A DNA stretch of 34,694 nucleotides from a virus: positions 1 through 34,694 of IMG/VR virus record IMGVR_UViG_3300043431_000259; one strand, given 5' to 3'. The notes beneath the pieces were generated by a model that saw nothing but the letters and a program-made list of their open reading frames with translations, was not told the origin of the DNA and ran no database searches. A program made the translations under genes and the position numbers. Numbering within the stretch: position 1 is the stretch's first letter; each line of letters opens with the position of its first letter. Positions 29,644 to 34,694 of this stretch are shown here, one piece after another.

Positions 29644-29898
29644 ATGGAAAGCACCGTCACCGGCCTGACAGGCACCTACACCGTCCAACACCCCGACCGC
29701 GTCGCCGCCTCCGAGGTCATCGAATTCCTCGAGCAGGCCGGGAAGATCCCGTTTCGCTCTATCACCCGCGGCGGCTTCGGCGTCAGCCTGGCGCTCGGGG
29801 GCGATGGAGTCGAGGTCGTGATCGACGGGGAGCCGTACTCCATCATGATCTTCGGGAAGACCATCGGGGTTCTCCCGGTGCCGCCCGGCGAGGCGTGA
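29644..29898 (+). CDS. Small protein at the end of the lysogeny operon
   Basis: An 84-residue acidic protein starting just after the exported protein's stop. A beta pattern runs through about 38-76 (GGFGVSLALGGDGVEVVIDG). No signal peptide or known motif. It may be a cytosolic partner of the two preceding genes. Confidence 0.62.
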   Translation: MESTVTGLTGTYTVQHPDRVAASEVIEFLEQAGKIPFRSITRGGFGVSLALGGDGVEVVIDGEPYSIMIFGKTIGVLPVPPGEA

Positions 29899-29901
29899 TT
29901 C

Positions 29902-29920
29902 CTTCCGCACATCTTCCGCA
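29902..29920 (+). promoter_or_regulatory. Integrase arm-type repeat pair, left
   Basis: CTTCCGCA at 29902-29909 and again at 29913-29920, start points 11 bp apart. The same pair (CTTCCGCA and TTTCCGCA, also 11 bp apart, same orientation) occurs at 30131-30149 on the other side of the core. This is the layout of integrase arm sites. Confidence 0.7.
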
Positions 29921-29933
29921 GGCAAAGGCGTTT

Positions 29934-29960
29934 CATGACACACCATGACATTCCGCGACA
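29934..29960 (+). repeat. 10-bp phased repeats in the attP left arm
   Basis: CATGACA at 29934-29940 and 29944-29950, with a weaker copy CGCGACA at 29954-29960. One helical turn separates each. They are likely sites for an accessory factor such as excisionase. Confidence 0.5.
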
Positions 29961-29974
29961 GTTCCACGTGGAAC
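29961..29974. promoter_or_regulatory. Perfect 14-bp palindrome resembling parS
   Basis: GTTCCACGTGGAAC is a perfect palindrome. It matches the core of the bacterial parS consensus (TGTTNCACGTGNAACA) at 14 positions; only the outermost base on each side differs. It may bind host ParB or another CACGTG-binding protein. I saw no other copy in the window. Confidence 0.5.
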
Positions 29975-29984
29975 GCTCCCGCCC

Positions 29985-30105
29985 CGAGAAAACAAGCGCG
30001 AAACACGAATGCCCGTAATTCAGGCCGGATTCGTGAAACCAGAGAAATCCCGTCTCTTCGGGTTCGAGTCCCGTCGGCCCCGCCAATTCTTCTCGAGAAA
30101 ACAAG
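29985..30105 (+). repeat. 12-bp direct repeat flanking the attP core
   Basis: CGAGAAAACAAG occurs at 29985-29996 and at 30094-30105, on either side of the tRNA-like core. It may be a second class of arm or bending site. Confidence 0.55.
30059..30085 (+). other. attP: attP core: 3' end of a tRNA gene
   Basis: The stretch reads as the T arm and acceptor arm of a tRNA: GGGTTCGAGTCCCG, then CGGCCCC, G and CCA (30083-30085). The T-stem base pair 49-65 would be T with T, so identity to the host tRNA probably starts at about 30059. No matching 5' half is present, so this is an integration core and not a gene. Integration here would rebuild the host tRNA. The amino acid cannot be told from this fragment. 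Confidence 0.85.
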
Positions 30106-30130
30106 GCCCGAAGTGAGACGGGTCGAATTT

Positions 30131-30149
30131 CTTCCGCAGATTTTCCGCA
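30131..30149 (+). promoter_or_regulatory. Integrase arm-type repeat pair, right
   Basis: CTTCCGCA at 30131-30138 and TTTCCGCA at 30142-30149, mirroring the left pair with the same 11-bp spacing. The pair ends just before the integrase ATG, so integrase may also repress its own gene by binding here. Confidence 0.7.
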
Positions 30150-30153
30150 AACG

Positions 30154-31143
30154 ATGCCGAGCCTAAGAGAGAGAAACGGCCGCTGGTACCTCTCGGTTAG
30201 CCGTCACGGCAAGCGCCGGGAGGTGGCAGTCGGGAAGGACGAACGCCTGGCTGGTCTGCGCCTGGCCGAAGAGACGGCCGCGATTGAACGGCAGAAGTCC
30301 GGATTCTTCGTCGAGCGCCCCGCCACCCTGCAGGAGTCCATCGACCGCTGGCTCGCCACCCGCGGCGCCACCCTGGCCCCCTCGACCCTCACCCGCTCCC
30401 GGATCTACGCCGACAACGCCCTGCGCCTGCTCGACGGCGATTGCCCCCTGCAGGCCGACGACGTGCGCCGGTACCAGGGGGCCCGCCTGCAGGCCGGGGC
30501 CAAGGCCAAGACGGTCAACAACGAAGTGGCGTGGCTGCAGCAGGTCGTCAGGCGCGAGGACGGGACGCTGCCCTGGGGGCGGCCGGTGAAGAAACTCAAG
30601 GTGCGCGATGCCCGGCCGATCCGGTGGCTGACGAGCGAGGAGGTGCGCCGGCTGTTGTCCGCGGCGATCCCCCGGGCCCGCCCCTACCTGCTCGGCTACC
30701 TGTTCACCGGCGCCCGCCGGGAGGAGTTGCTCGCCGTGCGCTGGCGCGACGTGGACCTGGTGCGCGGGGTGATCCGGCTCTCGAGCGCGAAGACGGCCGG
30801 CAGGACCGCCGGGGACTCGCACCGCACCGTCCCGGTCCACCCCGACCTGAAACCCGTCCTGGAGGCCGCCAGGGCCGCAGGGCAGTCCTCCCCGTGGCCG
30901 GCGCCAACGGATCAGCACAGGGTAAGGACGTGGGTGGTGACGGCTGCCGAGCGCGCCGGGATCCGACCGCGGCCGACGCTGCACGATCTGCGGCACACCT
31001 TCGCCAGCCATCTGGTTCAGGCCGGGGTGTCGCTCTACGTGGTCGGGCGGCTGCTGGGGCATACCAACCCGGCGACGACGGCGATCTATTCTCACCTGGC
31101 GGTGGAATCGCTGGATCGGGCCGTCGGCCTGTTGCGGTACTAA
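30154..31143 (+). CDS. int: Tyrosine integrase
   Basis: A 329-residue site-specific recombinase with an N-terminal arm-binding domain (NGRWYLSVSRHGKRREV), a helical core-binding domain (about 58-150) and a catalytic domain. Catalytic residues are visible: Arg 188 (TGARREEL), Lys 213 (SSAK), His 277 and Arg 280 (LHDLRHTF), His 303 (LLGHTNP) and Tyr 312 (IYSHL). It catalyses integration at the tRNA 3' end via the adjacent attP. No clear ribosome binding site precedes the ATG, which suggests low expression. Confidence 0.95.
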   Translation: MPSLRERNGRWYLSVSRHGKRREVAVGKDERLAGLRLAEETAAIERQKSGFFVERPATLQESIDRWLATRGATLAPSTLTRSRIYADNALRLLDGDCPLQADDVRRYQGARLQAGAKAKTVNNEVAWLQQVVRREDGTLPWGRPVKKLKVRDARPIRWLTSEEVRRLLSAAIPRARPYLLGYLFTGARREELLAVRWRDVDLVRGVIRLSSAKTAGRTAGDSHRTVPVHPDLKPVLEAARAAGQSSPWPAPTDQHRVRTWVVTAAERAGIRPRPTLHDLRHTFASHLVQAGVSLYVVGRLLGHTNPATTAIYSHLAVESLDRAVGLLRY

Positions 31144-31240
31144 CGCCCCCGGGATCCCCCGCGCCTGGAGGATTGCCGGGGGAGGAGGAACCGGCTGCAG
31201 GAGGCCCCGGGGAGTCGTCAAGTAATCCTTGACTACTGCC

Positions 31241-31582
31241 CTACCCCTCGTCCGGCGTCGCGTCCATCCACGGCATGACCAGCGGCCCGACCGTCTTGAT
31301 CTCGTGCAGCCGGGTGTAGTCGCCGCTCGTCTCGGCCTCGTTCTTGATCGCGGTGTACTTGGCCTGAATCTCCACGATGCCCGCGTCGATCTTCTCCTTG
31401 CGCTGCCCAGGCGGGAGCGACTGCGCCCCGTAGAACAGGCAGATCACCCAACCGTCGATCTGCGTCCCCATGATGACCGGCGTGTCGATCATCTCGGAGA
31501 GGTTGAGCGCCAGCCGCTTGACCATCGGCTTGTCAGCGAACGCGAACACTGCGGCCAGAATTGCCAGAATCGGAATCGCCAT
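31241..31582 (-). CDS. Small membrane-anchored or exported protein, possible lysis helper
   Basis: A protein of 113 residues from the ATG at 31582, which has GGAGG 9 bases upstream. The first 16 residues (AIPILAILAAVFAFA) form a membrane segment or signal. The remainder is charged and helical. It is the last gene of the late operon. Between its stop and the integrase (31144-31240) I see a small palindrome GTCAAG-TAATC-CTTGAC (31217-31233) but no clear terminator. Confidence 0.6.
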   Translation of the reverse strand: MAIPILAILAAVFAFADKPMVKRLALNLSEMIDTPVIMGTQIDGWVICLFYGAQSLPPGQRKEKIDAGIVEIQAKYTAIKNEAETSGDYTRLHEIKTVGPLVMPWMDATPDEG

Positions 31583-32025
31583 TACCATGCACCTCCAAAT
31601 ATCCTGACTGCCCGGAACGCCACACGCGCCCTCCAGGGGCGCACCTTGTCGGCCAGCATCAGCCGGTAAAACAGTTCATCGGTCGTGCCCCGCTCGATCC
31701 GCATCCACGGCCATGCCCAGGCGCGATCCCTGTTGCTCGGGTCGCTCGGAGGCGGGTAGGAAATGTCCCCGTGCTGTCGGTAGATCGCATCGTGGATCAG
31801 CGGGGCCACGCACCCGAGATCGTCGCGGTTAACGATCCATGCCGGGATGATCTCGGGAATCGAGGCGCGGTTGTAGCGATACCCCGCCGGTACGGTAATC
31901 GAGCCGGGAGCGCCGTCGAGCGCCACGCGCACCTCGTAGTCCTCCATTACCGCCCACCACGGCGAACCGCCATCCTGGCGCACGTAGAGGCCCGGGAGCG
32001 GGTCGCTGACGATGACGACCTTCAT
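31582..32025 (-). CDS. DUF1353 family protein
   Basis: A 147-residue protein with DUF1353 hallmarks: VPAGYRYNRASIPEI, then CVAPLIHDAIYRQHG and DELFYRLMLADKV. The function of this family is unknown; in phages it sits near lysis genes. It overlaps the lipoprotein gene before it. Confidence 0.8.
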   Translation of the reverse strand: MKVVIVSDPLPGLYVRQDGGSPWWAVMEDYEVRVALDGAPGSITVPAGYRYNRASIPEIIPAWIVNRDDLGCVAPLIHDAIYRQHGDISYPPPSDPSNRDRAWAWPWMRIERGTTDELFYRLMLADKVRPWRARVAFRAVRIFGGAW

Positions 32026-32588
32026 GGCACGACCACCCGCCGAAGCTGCGACCGCTCCTTAACCGTCTCCGCCCCCGCCCGGGCGCACCCGCTCGCCAAG
32101 ACGTAGGCGACCGTGCCTGATCGTGGCCTGAAGGCGTTCAACGCCTCGCCGTGGAAGTTATCCGTGCCATCCCACCGCTTGCCGCCGAACGAGAGCTTGC
32201 CGCGCCCGAGCCACTCGGCCGTCGCGCAATGGATTCGCGCGTCTGTGTGCTCTGCGCAAAGCCACCAATTCCCGACAGTCGGCTTCTCGCCCCCGTCCTG
32301 GCGCACCGGCCACGCCTCTGTGCCTGTGAGCGATTCGACCTCGACGCCGTCGCCTGCCCAGCGGGGGGTCCCGAGGGTCGCGGTGCATGCCCACGCGCCG
32401 ACGTCCCCGGCGGGCTCGTCCCACACGATGCCGGCAGGGTCGATTTCGTCAGGGCAGACGGCGGTCACCGGCGGCGGCGCGGGCGGGCCCTGCTGCTCGT
32501 TCCACCAATCGGCGGCGCTCTGGAGCGTGGCGCAGCCGGCGAGAGTGGTCAGGGCAAGGACGGCGAGAAAGTGTCTTAGGTGTCTCAT
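32022..32588 (-). CDS. Lipoprotein in the lysis region
   Basis: A protein of 188 residues from the ATG at 32588, overlapping the stop before it. A signal with lipobox LAGC makes Cys 20 the lipid-bearing residue; a proline-rich stretch (GPPAPPPV) follows. The mature part has several further cysteines (AVCPDE, GAWACTA, WWLCAEH, IHCATAEW). It may be an outer-membrane lysis protein (o-spanin role) but is larger than usual. Confidence 0.68.
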   Translation of the reverse strand: MRHLRHFLAVLALTTLAGCATLQSAADWWNEQQGPPAPPPVTAVCPDEIDPAGIVWDEPAGDVGAWACTATLGTPRWAGDGVEVESLTGTEAWPVRQDGGEKPTVGNWWLCAEHTDARIHCATAEWLGRGKLSFGGKRWDGTDNFHGEALNAFRPRSGTVAYVLASGCARAGAETVKERSQLRRVVVP

Positions 32589-32773
32589 GGCGTCACCCCT
32601 ATCTTGGCGGTCTGTTCCGACTCGAACGCGCCGCACCAATCCGTGTTGAGGACAAGCGGCCATCCGGAATCGCCAGGGGTGTTATGGCGGCATTCCATCG
32701 CCTCGACCATTTTCCCCGAGACGTTCGACCACCGCATGGCTTTCCCGAAGAACCGACATTCTGTGCAGGTCAT
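32585..32773 (-). CDS. Small zinc-ribbon protein next to the endolysin
   Basis: A 62-residue protein from the ATG at 32773 overlapping the endolysin stop. It holds cysteines at TCTECRFF, MECRHNTP and DWCGAF, a typical small phage zinc-ribbon layout. No function known. Confidence 0.68.
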   Translation of the reverse strand: MTCTECRFFGKAMRWSNVSGKMVEAMECRHNTPGDSGWPLVLNTDWCGAFESEQTAKIGVTP

Positions 32774-33204
32774 ACAATCCCCTCCTTTTCGAGCACCTTC
32801 CACGCGACGATGAACGGGACGTATCTCCCGGCCATGTGTCCCCACCGCTCCCGCCCGGGCCGCGTGTCGAGGTGGATGAAGCCCTTGTCGAGGTAGATCC
32901 CGATCCCGCCCTCGTTGAACGGCTTGACCTTGCAGGCGGCGAAGTAGAGTTGTGGCAGCGTCATCCCCGGCACACGCACATCCACCGCGTCACAGGCCCG
33001 CAGGCCGTTCGTCAGGTGCCGCGAATGCTCGGCCCCGCCCACGTCGGCGTTGTGCTGCGGGCAGCGGCAGCCGGAGAGGACGAAGACGGGCTTGTCGCCG
33101 ACCTCCGTGCGGTACTGCTCCAGCGCTTCGACCAGATCTGGATCGACGTTGGAAATAGAGCAGCACGGGCAGGCGAATTCCTTCGGCTTGAAGTTGCGGC
33201 TCAC
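32770..33204 (-). CDS. Endolysin, M15 peptidase type
   Basis: A 144-residue enzyme with a GTG start overlapping the stop before it. It cuts peptide cross-links of the cell wall. The opening FKPKEFACPCC, a SGCRCPQHNADVGG segment, zinc ligand His 63 in HSRHLTNG with Asp 72 or 75, and HLD at 111-113 fit the D-Ala-D-Ala carboxypeptidase (M15) family. It has no signal peptide, so a holin is needed for release. Confidence 0.87.
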   Translation of the reverse strand: MSRNFKPKEFACPCCSISNVDPDLVEALEQYRTEVGDKPVFVLSGCRCPQHNADVGGAEHSRHLTNGLRACDAVDVRVPGMTLPQLYFAACKVKPFNEGGIGIYLDKGFIHLDTRPGRERWGHMAGRYVPFIVAWKVLEKEGIV

Positions 33205-33464
33205 GGCCCGACCTTCACGCCGAGCACCGCCGCGACAAACCGCACAGCCCGCTCCCCGCCGAACCCGGTGCCGATGGCGAGCCCCACGGTCACGGCGTAG
33301 TGTAGGCGCGACATGACGACAATGCCTTTTTCCGAGAGTTTCGAGTCGAGCGCCTGATTGACGGCGTTTTGGAATTTCTCCGTCAGCAGCTCGTGGCAGT
33401 CGTCTTTGTGCCCCTCGCAATGATCTTTGAGGGCGGACCAGGTTACGGGCGTTTCGTCTGCCAT
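33201..33464 (-). CDS. Possible holin or hemolysin XhlA-like membrane protein
   Basis: An 87-residue protein with a His/Cys-rich N-terminus (DHCEGHKDDCHELL), a helix, and one hydrophobic stretch near the C-terminus (about 54-82). Its position directly before the endolysin fits a holin or lysis helper. The single weak membrane segment makes the call tentative. Confidence 0.6.
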   Translation of the reverse strand: MADETPVTWSALKDHCEGHKDDCHELLTEKFQNAVNQALDSKLSEKGIVVMSRLHYAVTVGLAIGTGFGGERAVRFVAAVLGVKVGP

Positions 33465-33507
33465 GTCGTCAGCACTCCAAGAGGGTGAGGGTTGCTCCTG
33501 TGGCCAT

Positions 33508-34694
33508 TTACGTCCACCATTCGCGCGCGGTGAAGGCGCACGTGAATTTGTTGGGCCGCTGTAGCCGTTCGATCCACCACGAGCGACCGGTGTAGATGTC
33601 GTCGGTGATCGTGATCGTCTGCCCGACCTGCAAATCCCCGTGCTGCCAGAACGTCGAAAAAGTCACGGTCAGCAGGGGCGTTGCCACCTCGAGCAGCAGA
33701 TGCGCCAGAACGTGCGCCGCCATCGTTGCAGAGCGCACGCATGGCAGGTTGTAGGTCGTCGCGTAGGTGCCGTACTTCGCGACACTGGCCGCACTGGTCG
33801 CCGCAGCCGATGCGAGGTAACCGCTAGACACCTCGCGGGCCGAGTTGCCGGAATAGTTTGGGGAGAACAGCGCCGTCAGGTCGTTGAAGACGCTGCGCAT
33901 CGAGTCCTTGGCGTAGACGTACCGCGAGCCCTCGCCGGCCAGATCGTCGCGCGTGAGCGTGCGCACCGCTGTCGGGGCGGCATCCGGCGTGTAGTGGTGG
34001 TAATACTTTCCACCCAGGAACCGCGTGGTCGAGCGCGAGCAAAAGCCGATAGTCTTAAGCGTATCGTGGTTGCTCTGCTGCGGAACGATGAACCCGAGCT
34101 TGTACCCGCCGGAGATCGCCGCGGCGTGCAGCGTCCCGGCAGCGGCGAACGAGGTGTCATCGATCTCGGCAAGGGTCGCGCCCAGGTAATTGACCAGGAA
34201 GTGCTTGATGACCCAATCCGGCCGTTCGATCAGGTTGCCGGCGCCACCGTACTCGCCGTCGGGGTCGTAGTGCCACGCCGCGCTCACACAGACGCGCTCG
34301 CCGATCGCCACGCGGGCGGTGGACTTGCCGCCCGAGTCGTTCGCGTTGTCAGCCAACACCGACACCCGCCGCTCGATGTATTCGAGGTTGGCGTCTCCCG
34401 ATTCCACGACAATGGCGAGATGGGTCGCCCACGTCCCGCCGGGTATCGTGCCGAGGCGGATGCCGCCGGTGCCATCGACAGGGACGATGATTTTCTCCCG
34501 GCTCACGAGCGTCGTGCCGTTGAGCCCGAGCAGCCAGACGGTGGCGCCGTAGTTGCTGTAGATGCTTCCGTAGGCGCTCATCTCGACGATGGTGCCCAGG
34601 TCGGTGCTGTCGAAAGTCGCCCACGCGATGTTCTGCCCCGCCGTGCCCAGAGGGACGCCTTCGGTCCCTTCGATCGCGCCGATGCGCTCGTCCG
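33508..34694 (-). CDS. Tail-tip/baseplate hub-like protein, C-terminal part (begins at 1236)
   Basis: The C-terminal 310 residues, read from 34440 to the stop at 33508, complete the 722-residue protein whose N-terminus is at 1236. An internal ATG at 34581 begins a shorter frame and is not the real start. Near the middle, PDWVIKHFLVNYLGA is a helix pattern found in tail-tip hub proteins, and the last part is beta-rich (VGQTITITDDIYTGRSWWIE). It is followed by the lysis genes. Confidence 0.8.
   Translation of the reverse strand, partial: DERIGAIEGTEGVPLGTAGQNIAWATFDSTDLGTIVEMSAYGSIYSNYGATVWLLGLNGTTLVSREKIIVPVDGTGGIRLGTIPGGTWATHLAIVVESGDANLEYIERRVSVLADNANDSGGKSTARVAIGERVCVSAAWHYDPDGEYGGAGNLIERPDWVIKHFLVNYLGATLAEIDDTSFAAAGTLHAAAISGGYKLGFIVPQQSNHDTLKTIGFCSRSTTRFLGGKYYHHYTPDAAPTAVRTLTRDDLAGEGSRYVYAKDSMRSVFNDLTALFSPNYSGNSAREVSSGYLASAAATSAASVAKYGTYATTYNLPCVRSATMAAHVLAHLLLEVATPLLTVTFSTFWQHGDLQVGQTITITDDIYTGRSWWIERLQRPNKFTCAFTAREWWT
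34441..34694. repeat. Terminal direct repeat, right copy
   Basis: This is the second copy of bases 1-254, with one silent difference at 34567. Joining the copies gives a circle of 34,440 bp. The repeat lies wholly inside the coding sequence of the 722-residue tail-tip protein, so it is not a specialised end such as a cos site. Confidence 0.95.

Noticed and set aside
30020-30085. Complete tRNA gene
   Set aside because: Only the T arm and acceptor 3' side are present; no matching D arm, anticodon arm or 5' acceptor strand was found.
29626-30150. 174-residue minus-strand frame across attP
   Set aside because: It includes a GGADGTRTR-type stretch, which is the known by-product of reading the reverse strand of a tRNA 3' end.
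31144-31240. Terminator between integrase and the late operon
   Set aside because: GC-rich inverted repeats (CCCCCGG with CCGGGGG) and GTCAAG-TAATC-CTTGAC exist, but neither is followed by a T run on either strand.
33469-33507. 12-residue frame between the tail-tip and holin-like genes
   Set aside because: Too short and without a clear ribosome site; probably an intergenic spacer.

Overview
The window is the complete genome of a temperate tailed phage (siphovirus type) or excised prophage. The first 254 bases recur as the last 254 with one mismatch, and one long gene reads in frame across the join, so the molecule closes to a circle of 34,440 bp. The DNA is GC-rich, genes use AGGAGG-type ribosome binding sites, and neighbours are packed with ATGA/GTGA stop-start overlaps. 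Lipoprotein and Sec-type signal sequences suggest a Gram-negative, probably proteobacterial-type host. The host cannot be named from the sequence alone. No close relative is claimed; all functions are read from motifs, gene order and gene size.

Layout. Almost everything is transcribed leftward (minus strand) from a divergent promoter pair near 28.7 kb. The early leftward region (28.7 to 21.2 kb) encodes two small HTH regulators, several small unknown proteins, a YqaJ-family exonuclease, a RecT annealing protein, a small possible ssDNA-binding protein, zinc-ribbon proteins, a DUF1376 replication protein with iteron-like repeats inside its gene, and a RusA resolvase. The late region follows: packaging (a small HTH protein, TerS, TerL), portal, MuF-like protein, scaffold, P22-like major capsid protein, Mu-like connector and tail-completion proteins, then tail tube, tail chaperone with a -1 frameshift, tape measure and tail-tip proteins. 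It runs through the circular junction to the lysis genes (M15 endolysin, a possible holin, a lipoprotein, DUF1353).

Rightward from the divergent promoters is a short lysogeny operon (28.8 to 29.9 kb): an HTH repressor candidate with a nearly leaderless transcript, a 48-residue membrane protein, a Sec-exported four-cysteine protein and an 84-residue unknown. It is followed by an attP region whose core matches the 3' end of a tRNA gene, flanked by paired arm-type repeats, and by a tyrosine integrase.

The most unusual feature is a run of genes inside the virion module whose products begin with Sec-type signal peptides: one beside the capsid gene (13.8 to 14.3 kb) and six in a row between the tail terminator and tail tube genes (6.7 to 12.5 kb). 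They include an FN3 protein, a beta-helix protein, a lectin-like/fibre-like protein and a 749-residue repeat protein. A second notable feature is a shared leader of about 55 to 59 bp, with a hairpin whose arms differ while pairing is kept, immediately upstream of both the major capsid and the major tail tube genes. Other points are 10-bp phased repeats next to the terminase genes, a parS-like palindrome inside attP, and a terminase whose annotated N-terminus looks like a signal peptide.
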